Assembly: GCA_030765045.1 (NCBI GenBank)
Contig: CM060974.1
Span: 51,694,339-51,758,338, forward strand
Direction of reading: 5' to 3'
Source of the DNA: Tenodera sinensis
Lineage: Eukaryota; Arthropoda; Insecta; Mantodea; Mantidae
DNA: 64,000 nt
Made by a program: the position numbers and the translations under genes. Numbering within the stretch: position 1 is the stretch's first letter; every line of letters starts with the position of its first letter. Shown here one piece after another: positions 1 to 13,300 of this stretch. The notes beneath the pieces are model-generated. The model was not told the DNA's origin and made no database searches. It saw only the letters and a list, made by a program, of their open reading frames with translations.

Positions 1-248
1 ATATTTGTTGGCAAAGACTATTTGGTCCTTTCTTTGTATGGTTTTAATTTATTTTTATGGTATCTTCCTACCAACTTGCCATTTGTATTCTGTAGCTCAT
101 ATGTGTGGTCACCCAGCTGTTTTGTTATGACCAGTGGTCTAGTGTACAGTAGTTCCATCTTTCTCTTCGTGTAGCCATCATGGTGTCGATGTCAATTGTA
201 AGTTGCTTAGGGTTTGTGTTGTTGGTCATCCAGCCAGTTGGGACGAAC

Positions 249-2344
249 TTAGTCGTGGTAATTTCCCTGAGTGTTGGTGGTGGTTGTTGTTTCTGTATTC
301 TGTGCAGCATCTGCCCTATTTGGCACATTTTCATCTACTTCCTGCTGTCTTATGTCGCCAGTGTACCATTGGTCTCTGCCCCTTTGGCGTGAACCCCTGT
401 TGTATGACGGTCTTTGGCTGTTTAAGTATTCCCTACAGAATCGTATGTGATTCACTTGATGGGTATGGTCTCCTGGTCTCCCCCGATCATATCTATGCGT
501 TCTGTATCTCGATTCACCCCTTGGTATTGTGTCGTGGTACCGCTGTCTTGTGTTTTCCATCCTCTCGCCATGATTGTGTGGTTGTGGGAAATGGTGTGCC
601 CCTTTCCCCCTTTCATGGGTGCTCCTAGTATTTCTATCTTCTCCCTCATTCTGGTTGTTCGTAGCCATGCTCCGGTTTAAGATGGGTGAGTTTGGGTGAC
701 CGTTCCTATGTCTATGCTCATTAGGCCGACCATTTTGTGTTTCGAAGGCTGTCATCAATTCTATCATATCTGCAAAATCTACTGGCCTCGCAACAATTAA
801 CCCTGTTCTCACCGTGTCTGGGAAATGTCTTGTTATGCTGGTAATTAGCTCTGCTTCCGACAGGTTAGGGTCTAACAGCTTTCCTTTGTTGGCTACTTTC
901 ATAAAATAATCGACTAGCGATAACCCTTTGGTTGGATCATATCTGCCTGTCGCTAGCTCTACCCTAGTTTGGTTTTGCTTAGCTGGGCCCCAATACCTTG
1001 ATAGCAATAAATTTCTGAATGAGCTATACGACTCATGACCAGCTAGTGTTAACCTGAGCCATTCTAATGCCTTGTTTTTTAAGCTTTTCTTGACTATCAT
1101 CATCCTGAGCTCATTTGGTATCCTTTTCACTTTAAAATACTCTTCCATCTCTTTAACAAAGAGTTTTGGATCGTATCCCTTCTCCTCATCAAATGTAGGT
1201 GGTGTGATTTCATGTAGTATGCTGTTGGTGTAACATGTGTTGTGTGTTGTGTGTTGTGTCATTGTTTGGTTGTGAACCTCTTTCTCTGTATGGTGAGTCA
1301 ATATTTTGTACATTATTCAAATAACTCATCTTGTACATTACTTACATCTAAATCATCTTGCCTTTGTAGTGCATTCACAACATCATTTACATTAGCCAAA
1401 CTTTCTTTCCCTTTTTTCATTTCTTCACAAATTGATTTTAAATCATTCTTTATTTCTAAGTGACTTTGTTTCATATCATTTATAGCATCCTGTTGCGAAT
1501 GTACTACATTAGTCATAGTCTTAATTTTAGGAATTACAATTTGTTCTACAGTTTCATTAATAATGTCTTTCTTTACTACCTCAATCTCTTTCCTTAATTC
1601 CTCAGTTATTTCTGCTTTTACATTTGTAATCTTACAGTCTACACTTGTATTACATTCTGTTATTTCATCTCTACATCTAGCAATTTCTTCTTCTAATACA
1701 ATCTTATTTTCTCTCATTTCTGATTCAATTTTTCCCATTCTATCTCCTATGATTTCTATACTAGCTTCTAAGGCTTCCTTTGTTTCATTTAAGTTTTTAT
1801 GTACTAATTTTAAATTAGTTTCCATTACTTTCATATTTTCTTTACACTCCTGTCTTCCTAATTCTATTTTCTGTTCTAAGTTCTGTCTTCCTAATTCCAT
1901 TTTCTGTTCTAAGTCCTTTCTCACTTCCTCCACTTTCTGACCTATCTCTTCCTTATTCTGTTCTAGTTTCTGACCTATTTCTTTTCTATTATTTTCTAAG
2001 TCCTCTCTAACTCCTTCTATTTTCTGACCGAAACTTTGTTCTATGTCCTGCTTTAATTCTACCTTATTTTGTTCCATTTTCTGACCTAAACTTTGTTCTA
2101 TGTCCTGCTTTAATTCTACCTTATTTTGTTCCAGTTTTTGTTCTAGTCTTTCAAACATGGTCATTAATAGCCTTTGGTCTTTTCCTATTGCTACCTGATC
2201 CTCACTTTCTGGTTCTATTTGATAACTAGGCCTATCTGCCCCTTCCCCCACTCCTGTTTCTATCTCTTTTCGCGACATTTTAGTTTCTTTATTCAATTCA
2301 CTTAGGGTTCAAAGTCCCACTACTTTGCCGCTTCGCAGTAACAT
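249..2344 (-). pseudogene. gag: Element A gag, broken
   Basis: Recognisable over its whole length against B and D. It carries a TGA early in the N-terminus (after GKVVGL, near 2308) and a two-base deletion near 1327 that shifts the frame after NVQDE. The coiled coil has two 11-residue LEQKMELGRQN-type units and 19-residue units of the GQKMEQNKVELKQDIEQSL type. It ends GNYHD at the shared junction. Confidence 0.88.
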
Positions 2345-2601
2345 AAAAATGAAAATAAACTGGATGTAAAAATAAAAATTTTTGGTCCTTTTTTTTCCGT
2401 TGATTTGTCCGTTCATCGGTGTTCTGATGTATCGTTGATAATCCGTTCATCGGTGTTCTGATGTCGATATCAAACGATGGTCTAATGGCGTCTTCTTTCT
2501 TTTTGGCGCGATGATATGGCGTCACTTGGTGTTTCTCGTAAGTTCATTTCCCGTAATTTCCATTCCATCCTAAATTCGTGTTCCACGTTGGGCAAGCCAT
2601 T

Positions 2602-3235
2602 TGGTGCTGTGTTTGCAAATATTAACGATGCTGTGTCTTTAAGCTAATGAGATCTTTGTGATCTCAGGGCTTGGTAACGGATGGAATGAAATATCACACA
2701 ATGTTTCTTTTTCACAATGTATTAATTTATTAACACTTCATCGATACTTTACACTCTCAGCACCATGCTAAATGCTTAAAAACCTTTCCACTTTTTCACT
2801 TAGTGGAACTTATGCTTGATGAAAATTTGGTGAAAGTTCCATGTTCACGCTACATAAAAATGTCTTTCCAGCTCGGAGATACACACGCGAGTGAACAGTT
2901 TTTTGGCGTCGTTTGACGCGACACCGCCTTTTTCATATTCATCCGCGCATGCGTCCATCAAATAGTTCTTTCTCGTTAGGGAAGCGATCCCTAATCATCT
3001 TCCCCTACTTTTATTATGGAACACATACAATTCTAATATTTATACATATATATTAAAATCAAATATGGAAAGATTTATGACGTCTTTGTGCAAACTTAGT
3101 TGTTCGTAACAATGAACCTTATCAACTTGTTTTCGTCATTTAATTATCTCATACCAACATCAAAAAACAAATTACACTTTTAACAAACGTTCACATGAAC
3201 GATTTTCTTTTGCGGTCTTCTAATATTCTGTCTCA
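2602..3235 (-). repeat. Element A 5' LTR
   Basis: 634 bp, ends TGGTGCTG and CTGTCTCA on the plus strand (TG...CA on the minus). It resembles solo LTR E (both contain TGAGATCTTTGTGATCTCAG) more than the LTRs of B or D. Confidence 0.88.
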
Positions 3236-3301
3236 CTATGTAATTACTAAATTCCTTTCTATTTATGTTTCTCATGACATGGGCCCTTATAGTGTACCTT
3301 T

Positions 3302-4228
3302 TTATATCATCTTATGTGTTGACTCATGATATGGTTCAATTGTGTGTTCCACTGTATTGAACTGAATGAATAAATAAATATGCGTATCTAGAGGTAAATA
3401 CACATTCACATATGGAAAAAAAAAATAGTGGATGTGCAGTTGTGAGTATGCGATCACCCAGTAACTGCCACTGGGAGGATGTAATACACTGCACACCCAC
3501 TGCGACAAGTCACAAGCTGTCACTGGGTTCATAGCATGCACACTTGGTTCACTGGGTGCAGAAATTTGTTCTGCAAACATTTTAACTGGATCAACTGAAG
3601 CTTGAATTGGACTTAGTACTCTGTTGCTCGTAGTGTCAGCTGAGCCTGGCGGTACATTTAAATCAGAATTTGTTATACTTGATTCAAACCTACAAAATGT
3701 ACCTCTAAAATCCTGAATTTCTTTTCTTAATTTATGCTGGCTTGCATTTAAATTCATCGTGAGGCATCTGACAGATTCATTTTCGTTAGTATTTCTCAAA
3801 AGATCTGCACTTCTTGATTTTGAGGTTTCTACTAAATTCTTTAACATCTGTACATCATTGTCCACTTTATTTTCTACGTCAGTTTATTTGTCAGATATCT
3901 TTTGTTGAAAACTGCAGTTTTGTCTCTACCCCTTCCAGCATGTTACCAGCTCTCCTCTAAATGATTCAATTTCTGATCTCATTTCTGTCATGTCCTTTAT
4001 CTCCCTCTGACTAGCTATAAGAGATTGCCATTTCATTTCTATTCTCTTTTCTAACTTCGCTATAGTTTCCTCTAACTTTTTATTACCTTCCTCAGCTTTC
4101 CTTTTTATTCTGTTTTCTAAGTCTGCTATATTTTCCTCCCAACTTGTATTGCTTTGCTGAACTTTCCTATTGTTTTCCTTTATTTCCTTCTTAGTTTCCT
4201 CTAACTTATTTTCCATTAACCTCCACAA
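3302..4228 (-). pseudogene. Degraded gag-like coiled-coil fragment
   Basis: Two minus-strand frames (3926-4228 and 3302-3865). The first encodes a Lys/Glu-rich coiled coil beginning MWRLMENKLEETKKEIKENN, similar in style to the N-terminus of the gypsy Gags here but not closely alike. The second continues with a mixed region ending in sequence that looks non-coding. Probably an old gag from another family; no capsid domain seen, so this is a guess. Confidence 0.35.
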
Positions 4229-4511
4229 TAAACTCAGAATCTATCACCTCCGGACTGATCGAGTGAGTAGTGCTGTTTAAGACCCCACCGGTCAACTAGT
4301 CCTGCTGATTGTTGCTATATCTTGCCTGTGCAAATGTTCCCGACCATCACTGCCTACTTCTAACATTTCCATATCTGCCTCCTTCTCTGCTTCACAATTA
4401 TTGTGTGTATAAACTTGGTTGCTACCTTCCATTTTATCTTAATAGCATACAAAACTGTTTACATAACCATTATCTTGGTTTTTTACAACTCACATTAGTA
4501 GTCTGCTATAC

Positions 4512-5010
4512 TTAATCCTTTCATGCCTGAATTATTTTGCTACGTATACCATTCTTCCTCTAATTCGAAACCGGTTTAGATTAGGCGGTCTGGGAGACCT
4601 TCAACCTGCTGGCTTGGATAGCCATGATCGTTAAGGCAACACGTAGTGCACTGGCCATGCACTCAAATCCTAAGGTCGTGAGTTCGAGTATCGGCAACCG
4701 CAGTCAAATGTGCCTGTGGTAGAGGACGGGGAGGACGCACGTAAAATAATCGGTGTAATGGCACGCGTGGATGATGACGGGGTATCATTTGACTGCGGTT
4801 GCATGGATTTTGCTTCTTTTCTTAAAAAAACGACACTACAATATAAATTGTAAAAAAAATTTTTTACAATTCAAATCGTCTCAAATATGTATTTTAATTG
4901 GCGACAGACAGTATAAGAAGAATATAGCAGAGAAAAAAAGTTAAAACTAGTACAAATAGGAAAAAAAAGCCAATGTATCTTATAAGACACACCAGGCATG
5001 AAAGGGTTAA
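4512..5010. mobile_element. piggyBac-type MITE with TTAA ends
   Basis: 491 bp between TTAA sites at 4512-4515 and 5007-5010, with inverted ends TCCTTTCATGCCTG and CAGGCATGAAAGGG (one mismatch). Internally a perfect 17-bp inverted repeat (4694-4710 and 4786-4802) could form a hairpin. No coding capacity. A diverged relative is at 56940-57361. Confidence 0.75.
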
Positions 5011-7208
5011 GTTAGCAATGTTTGTGTGTGTGTGAATCGCACACCCGTAAAACAGCTTTTTTGTAGGAGGTTCAAATTTTTGTTTTATGAATAACAGGCA
5101 TCAAATAAGGAGACCCGTATTTTTAAATGGTTTGCTTAGTTATGGCTATTAGAAATTAAGCAATTTGTGCGCGCACCGTAATATAAAATCGCTTATTACT
5201 CTAAGGCCGATGAGAGTTGGGGTTTGGCGCACTGGAAAGGGTAAATACAACACTTTTAACAACTTTCGATCAGTCATTATTACACAAATTTTGAACTGTT
5301 TTTATGCTATATTTTGTAAAACCAAAAATAGAATTTAAATCTATGTGTTAAAAATCTAAAAAAAAAAAAAAAAAAATTCACACGTATTCCCTGACATTTT
5401 ATCTATAAAATAAGACATTAAAAACTGTGGAGCAAGCATAAGTGCATTTGCTACAATTTTTTTCTGGAGGCCTGCAAGCGTTCACGGAGGACGGGAAGTA
5501 GTGATCCATTTGTACAGCTTAATTCAATACAGCTTAATGCATATGTAAAGCTTGAAAGCGAGTACCGAGCCAGGTGACTGCAGACAGCATGCGTCAGCGT
5601 CATATGCTACGCACATAACTTCTTACTAAGGCAGTATTGTCCATGCAGAAAAATGTATCCACAATGTACTTTCTTTCTGATACTCCTGTGGCATCTGATA
5701 TGCACTTTTGAACTTTTTGAATTTTTTCTAAAAAACCTTCTGATAAGCATTTCTTTGTGTACGCCCATACATTTGAAACAATTTCTCTGCTCTGACTGTG
5801 TGAGGTTTTGATCCTTAATTTAGAACGTACAGGTGGCATAATTGATTTACGCTATGATCAATGTCTCACAAATCCACTATATTCACTCCTTATCGCAAAG
5901 ATCTATGTCTTCTACTGCACGCTGCACTAAAAAGCACCTGTGAATTAGCAAGGACTGTCTCATATCATGCAGACATCACTTTATTCGCAGAGTTATACAA
6001 TATGAGCTGATGAAACAGACAAAAGCTATGAGTTCACCTACAGGACTTCCAGTCAAGGTCAGGATCCAAGAACGATGGGTCCAGCTATGCTTTAAAATTA
6101 CACTCCTTCATTCCTTTCTCAAAAACTAAAGCTTTAATGAAACAAGTAGACGAGTACAAATGTAAAGTTTTGTGTTGTACGGAAACATTAGTTTAAAATG
6201 CATATTTTAAAAACAGTTAAAAGATGCTAATAGTGTACATATAATTGTGTGAGCTAGCAATGTTCTCCTTACTGTACTGTTGTAACGCTCATTGAACCTC
6301 AAGTGAACAATGAACAGTTGCCGTAATAGAAGGTGGCAATTGTGTGAGGTTACTGTACCCGTCACCGCTCCCACGCGAATTCGCTGCACTGATTTGCAAA
6401 GTTAATTACAACAAACTATTAGAGACTCCATTCTGATTTTTTCTGAGAATACTGAATAAACTTCATTGTATTTTTAGTTGTTTTTTTTTTCCTCAGATTT
6501 TTAAATGGTCGAGTTTATGTTATTATTTAGCTTTAAAAATTTCATCGTATAAAGTATAATACTACTAATAATAAAATTTTCTATTAAATACCTCACGAAA
6601 CACCGCGATTTATCTTTAATTTGAGCCAAAGATCAAGTAATTTGCTTGATTACAATTGGAGGTATGGTTGATCGAAGAGTGAGGAGCGCGCGATTTTTGA
6701 GACATTTCAAAAATTAATATCTATCAAAATACATTTTTTTTATAAAATGAAGAAACACGGGTCAGTTGTATTTTGTTCCAAAACACCAAAAAAATTGAAG
6801 AAAATCTGAAATATTAAGGTCAATTTTTACCATATTTTGTGCGATTTGACGTGGAATAACATTTATGGAATGAATATAGGAAGTTGTTTTTGAATAAGCC
6901 TATGGTAATTAGTGTAATTACTATATGACTAATAAAGATAATATAACTCACTCGCACCATCCGCTTACCATAACTGCTACTTCCGATTTGTATTGTTCGT
7001 AGCCTGAACCTCAGTATACTGGCAACATGGGCGTTTGGGGGCGCAATTTTTCATTCTTTAGTTCTAATTCCACCCACCACGAGCGCAGGTAATCACCTCA
7101 CGTTGTCAATGGGACGTCCACTTCGTTAAATATTCTGTGGTCCAATGTCATGCAGAGGACACTGAGTGAATCACGATATCAGGAGTTCAAAACAAGAATA
7201 TAGGAAAC
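5011..7208. other. AGK 5' flank, mostly without recognisable features
   Basis: AT-rich with A and T runs (18+ A near 5358). It holds one transposase-like fragment (5600-5839). I see no exon, RNA gene or clear promoter element. The last 150 bases are less AT-rich and presumably contain the AGK start site. Confidence 0.5.
5600..5839 (-). pseudogene. HTH fragment of a transposon-derived protein
   Basis: 79 codons including SQSREIVSNVWAYTKKCLSE and KCISDATGVSERKYIVD. The pattern (REIV-NV ... ATGVSE) resembles the N-terminal helix-turn-helix of transposase-like proteins common in insect genomes. A similar fragment lies at 9677-9925. No catalytic domain nearby. Confidence 0.4.
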
Positions 7209-7318
7209 ATGTCTAAAATAGCTAAAGCATTTAAAGCCATCAGGAATAACTGGAAGAAATCATTATTTGGATTTTCAGTTTTACTCTACGGTGCACACTA
7301 TGGGAAATATAAATACGA
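7209..7318 (+). CDS. AGK: AGK exon 1 (start codon, membrane anchor)
   Basis: Encodes MSKIAKAFKAIRNNWKKSLF and a hydrophobic stretch. The ATG sits in GGAAACATGTC, a good insect start context, and no nearer in-frame ATG precedes it. The donor is GA|GTAAGT, leaving phase 2. The 5'UTR and promoter are not resolvable; there is no convincing TATA box in the preceding 150 bases. Confidence 0.9.
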
Positions 7319-10300
7319 GTAAGTTTTTGTAAATGTTCAAATTAATTGGAAAATGTACATTGCTTTGGTTTGGCAGCTGGTTTTATATTAATCAGAAGGA
7401 GAGTATAATTATGACGACCTATTAAAATACCGATTGAAGTACTGTATGTTAAGATATTTTTGTGGCAAATAAAATGTGTATTATGAATTTTCTGGCTATA
7501 ACCCGTGTAGTCCTGTTTAGTCTTGATGATTTGCCCATAACTGGTAAAGGTTATAAGAGATACAGCAAATCTTACTATGCAGATAATGTAAGTAATGTGA
7601 AAACACACAAGTTATGTCCAAATGCATTTTTGCGACTGAACCATTTTGGAGATTTGCTTGTTATTTGTGTGAGTTTAGGAAAACTTAAAGCTTCGTCAAA
7701 TGCAAGATAGGGTAAATTTTTACAAAATGGGCCGCTGGAGAAAACGAATAAAATATTGTGCAATGGATGCAGTTTTTATGGCCGATTACGATGTTGAAAG
7801 TTTTATTTGGCAGTGAAGCTTCGTTTTTTATTTATGAGCAAATTCCCTACGTACGATGTAGCAATTTTATTTTGCTATGCGGCGGATATGTTTATAAACG
7901 AGTATAATATATGCTAGAATTGTTGATTAATGTATTTACGTTGAAATTGTTGAATAAACACTGACCAAGATGTAAATATTTCGATAACACTCATATACAT
8001 ACACTAACCTAAACTAACGCCAGCAAAATTTCGATAACACAGGACCCTGTTACCACACTCATATACGCACACTAAACCTAACCTAACACAGGCAATATTT
8101 TGATAACACAGGACCCTGTTGTCACACTCATATACGCACACTAAACCTAACCTAACACAGGCAATATTTAAATAACACAGGATCCTGTTACCACACTCAT
8201 ATACACACACTAAACCTAACCTAACACAGGCAATATTTCAATAACACAGGACCGTGTTACCACACTCATATACACACACTAAACCTAACCTAACACAGGC
8301 AATATTTCAATAACACAGGACACTGTTATCACACTCATATACACACACTAAAGCTAACCTAACATGGGCAATATTACAATAACACAGGACTCTGTTACCA
8401 CACTCATATACACACACTAAACCTAATCTAACAGGCAAAATGAAAACAAAGGTTGACCGTGAAATAAAACTTTCAAAATCGTAATCAGCAATAAAAACTG
8501 CATCCATTGCATAAGTTTCATTTGTTTTCTTGAGCGGCCAATTTAGTAAACATTTACCATCACGTTATGACCAGCTCTTAAAAGATTTGTCTGTCACTGA
8601 AGTGTACTGTATTGTCCTAGACCCATTGTACCTATAAAGAAATATGTAATACAACTATTTGAACAACTGTTTATTTCAGAGTTGGCACAACGAAAGCTTG
8701 CCAACGTGGAGAAGACTGTTTTCATAAATGTGCCACTACAGGGCTTACCACTAGGTACTGCCTTAGTACAGCAGTATTCTCTGGTGTAAACCATCAAGAG
8801 CTACATAACAATCTATAGTTATGGTGCTGTTTTTAATGAAATTCTAATGGAATGGGCTGTGCTATGAGACTCGTTTTCTATCTACAAGGTCGTGGTAACG
8901 GATGGAATGAATATACACTTGGGTCCAACTTTAGTCACACATTTTATTTGCACCTTCTTGTTCACAATTTCCAAATCACATCACAGTAGAAAGTCTTATG
9001 TTAATTGATCAACTTCCCTAACGTCGCCAAAATTTAGTTAAAGGTCTCTAAACACTTAGTAAATTCACTTTTACTGTTTCATGACGCATACACATAAAAA
9101 TACGTCCATCTACCTCGGAGATACTGACGCTAGTGAACTATTTTTTGGCATCCTTTTGACACGAGACACCGCCGTTTTTTTATTCATCCGCGCAAATAGT
9201 TCTTTCTCGTTAGGGAAGCGATCCCAATTATCGTCTCCTATTTTTATTATGGAACACAAACAATTCTAATATTTATACACATATATTAAAAAACGAATTA
9301 CACTTTTAACAAACATTTACATGAACGATTTTCTTTTGGGGTCTTCGAATATTCTGTCCCAGTTATAACTAGGAGTTATTTCCGGGCTGTTATGCCATGG
9401 TCTGCTGGAGTTTGAGTATCAAGACGCTTCGTCCACAGCTGCGGCGAACATCTTCAGTGGTGCGGTCGTAGTAAACCTGTTAAGTCTCTATATATTATAT
9501 TAACATGTCAGAGTGATTATGATCATATTTTCAATAAGTACACATGTTAAATCTCTATATATTATAAACATGATAAGAAAGTTACGTAACATACAACGCC
9601 CTACATAACAGTATCTAAAGAATGAACAATTTGCCACACTCCACTTTGCACTATTCCATCATATTGCGTTAATAACCTAGCATTTCTTTTTTTCCCTGTT
9701 CGTTTTTGCTTTCTTTTTCAATGGCGTTCTTAGTAGCCCTTTCATTAGTTCCTTTTTAATCCTATATACTACTGCTTCTGAACACCCGGTAGCCTTAGCC
9801 ATTTCTTTTATTACCGTACTAACACTCATTTTACTTGAAAAATAATCTAATACATTCATAATTATTTGGTGTTCCTTACTTCTTAATTTACCAATATATC
9901 GTCTCTTCCTACCTTCCTCTTCAATATCTACAAATATTTATGGAAAATGTTAAATAATACATAATACAGGTTCTACACAGTACACACACAACTTCTTTCG
10001 AACTGTTACTGCTCCTTCAACTGTCTTCTATGTCATGTCTTGCACGTGAATGCACTGAATAGGTGAATATCTTTTGTTTCCCTTACATGATGAAAGCAAG
10101 AGGTTACAGGCTTCTGGTTTATTTTAAAAACTCTCCAACCCTCCCCAACATTTGCTCTCGCTTGGTCCCCAATGTAAACTCAATTACAAAAAAGTTTCCC
10201 ACTACGTAACTTTTGTAGTGCACAGTTATAAAATTTTCCGAAATCATTTAATTTAAAAAATTGTAACACTTAACCGAGTAAACATAGAGAATTCCAAGTA

Positions 10301-13300
10301 GGCAGGTAGCAGCACTGTAGTTTACTCTAGCTAAGAAAATAAATAGAAATATTCTAGCAGTTAGTTCATTAGTGAGTGCATGAGGAGTATAGACACATCA
10401 AATATTGGACTTTTACTGAAAAAAAAGTCTTTGGAAATATGAGCATATACAAATGTATATAACCTGATAGAGAAAAACATTCTGCCTAGGATTATGTGTT
10501 CAAACCTAAAGTTTATAACAACTCAATATTTACACCATGCAATTAGGAACCTGGCAACAGCACGATAGTGGACAAGGACGAAGCCAATGGCAACTTGTTT
10601 GCGCTAGATAGAGACACATATAGCCCATTTAACTCCATGGTATCATCTAAGGGTGGGACAGGCTATAGATGAACTATAAATAATTTTTCAATGTATTAAT
10701 TTTATATAAATCACTGTAAATTTAAAACTGTAACATGGACATTATCAGAAATTTGTAAGCAAATCTATTGACAGTAAATATTATTTATGATTATTACAGT
10801 ATCCCTCTTATGGGCTCCAGTACTTAACAATGTGTTGAAGTGAATGAGCTAGGGGAGTAGACCATCAAGCACAATGAGAAGAGTGGAAATGCGATGTAGC
10901 TCTCAGTTGAGCAAGGTAACCCTACTTTATGCAAGTAGCCAAGTTTTGTGCAGCTCTCGTTGGCAAGCTTTCGTTGCTTTACATCTAATATAAAGTGCAT
11001 ATAAGAGTGAGTGATATGAGCACGTATGTCAGTACGTTTCAGTTGATGCGAGGGTACTGCGAGGAGGCGTTCAAGTATGGCACCGTTCCGTTACCTCGCA
11101 ACAGCAGGTGCAGACAAGTGACTGTGATCCTGAACCCCGCAGCAAACAGAAGGTACCTGTATACTAAATTTACTCTCAGCATTTTCACAAAACGAGGATT
11201 AGTTGTCATTTAAATTATTTGATTATATGTCGTTTGTGGACAGTATAACTCAAAAACGAAAAGTCGGTTAAAAATCAAAGTTGGTATTTAAGTTTAATAT
11301 CTTTCAAGGATGCAACATGAAGATTTTCAAAAGAATTCCTCCACCCTGGTACGGTTTTTATAATATTTTTACGTAGCAGCAGGAATAATGTTTTTACTGA
11401 AAGATGGAAAGTTTGATTGATATCTGACGCTACTCTTATCTACAGGGTCGATGGATACAGAATGGAATGCATAAATCAACGTTCCTTTTATCACAACATA
11501 TTTATTCGTTAATTTACACTTTCAGCACCATACCAATTAGTTAACAACTTTCAAAATTCGATAGAATCTACGCTGGTTAAAAGTTTGGGTGTAATTTACA
11601 TGTTCACACGCTATCAGCAAATATACATCCTTTCACCTTGAGCATACAGACGCTAATGAATCTAGTTCCGAGCGTCTCTATGACGCAACACCGCCATTCT
11701 TATGTATTCATCCGCGCAACAGTTCTCATTGGTTGAACTCAAAGCGACGAGAAGACATTGGATCTTGAATATTAAAAAGAAATAAGTCCCTGATACACCC
11801 AAATTAAAAGAATTAGAAATTTACACACTCTTACAAAAATATTTACATGAACAATTTTCTATTAGTCAATATTCTGTCTCATATGCCCCTTGTTTTGTTT
11901 TTCAAGTTGTCACCTTATTTACAATCTTGAAACACAATACAATACTTCTCCCTACTCCTATGATTCAATCACTTTGTACAATTTTTTTTTTTTTTTTTTT
12001 CTTTTTCAGTCTTCTTCATTGTTTGTCTTTGTCCTTCGTTTTGACATGATACAGCATGTCTTTATAAATTTCACATATTCGATTACTACACAATGCATTC
12101 AGTTATTATACAATACATATCCAGTTATTGTACAACACATTTAGTTATTACACAACATGTCCAATTATTATACAATACATATTCAGTCATTGTACAATAT
12201 ACCCAGTTATCATATCACATATGTTGTTATTATACAATACACCTTCAGTCATTATACAATACATATTCAGTTATTGTACAACACATTTGATTACTACACA
12301 ACATGTCCAATTATTACACAATATATATTCAGTTATTGCACAATACATCCTGCTATCATATCACATATGTTCTATTATTATGCAATACATATTCAGTTAT
12401 TACACAATACACATTCAGTTTTGGCATAACGCATTTAGTTATTACTCAACATATTCAGTTATTACACAATATATCCAGTTATCATACAATACATATTCAG
12501 TTATTGTACAACACATATTTAGTTCTTATACAACACATACTCAGTTATTGTACATTTGACATTGACACAAATATAATTTAAGTGTTTCATGTGGTTTTTG
12601 ACTTGTATTCATTGCTATGAGGAGAGAAAAACAGGATACAAATTTTGAGCTAATGATTTTGATCATATTTATGGCAATACTTTATTCAGTTCTTTGCCTT
12701 CTTTGTCTTATAAGCTTGTTATGTATAGGCAGGTTGTTGAGTCGGTTCTAAACTCTGATGTTACTAATGGTACTAATTTTCTTGATTGGGTTATTATTCA
12801 TTGTTGTTTGGTTCAACATTTCTTCGAGCTTAGCATTGGCTATATTTATTTTAATTCATGGGCATTGTTTTTCTGGTTATGGTTTTCCTCATTTCACTAA
12901 TTGTCATTTCTTTGTCTCTTATCTCTATAAGAGAAAACTTCTATACTTACAATTATTCTGTAATTGTATTATTTTTCTTCTCAATTTACCCTCGACATCT
13001 TTGTGTCGAAATATTATATCTTTTTCATCATAATTGATTCATTTTTATTTTTGTCCCTGACATCCTTATGTCAAAAACATATTATCTTCCGTCGCTATGA
13101 TTCATTTCTTTAATGACAATCAGTGTCCTCGTCTGTTTTTGTTGACAATGCTCTTTGTGGTCGATATAGCCAATGACTATGTTGATTTTCTTCCTTGTTG
13201 TAATTCCTAATCTGAACATAATTTTCTATAAGTAACCCATTAAAAATTGTTATCTTCTTTCACCTCTACTACTCCTGCCTTACACATTTGTTGACAAAGG

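Larger units (their letters stand above)
1..3235 (-). mobile_element. Element A: gag-only gypsy element, 3' end off window
   Basis: Minus-strand element whose 3' LTR lies left of position 1. The end of pol (KPYKER then TAG at 18-20), the integrase remnant, gag, primer-binding site (2582-2599) and 5' LTR (2602-3235, 634 bp) follow in order. It has the same two internal deletions as B and C. The 4 bp after the LTR, CTAT (3236-3239), should be the target duplication. Confidence 0.88.

Noticed and set aside
203..628. Plus-strand Cys/Val-rich frames opposite gag (also 13479, 21811 and 35477)
   Set aside because: They are shadows of the Arg-rich Gag tail on the other strand.
12093..12581. Overlapping Tyr/Ile/Gln-rich frames in three phases (also 40017-40505 and 20717-20964)
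   Set aside because: They come from degenerate short repeats in the element 3' regions and are open in several phases at once.
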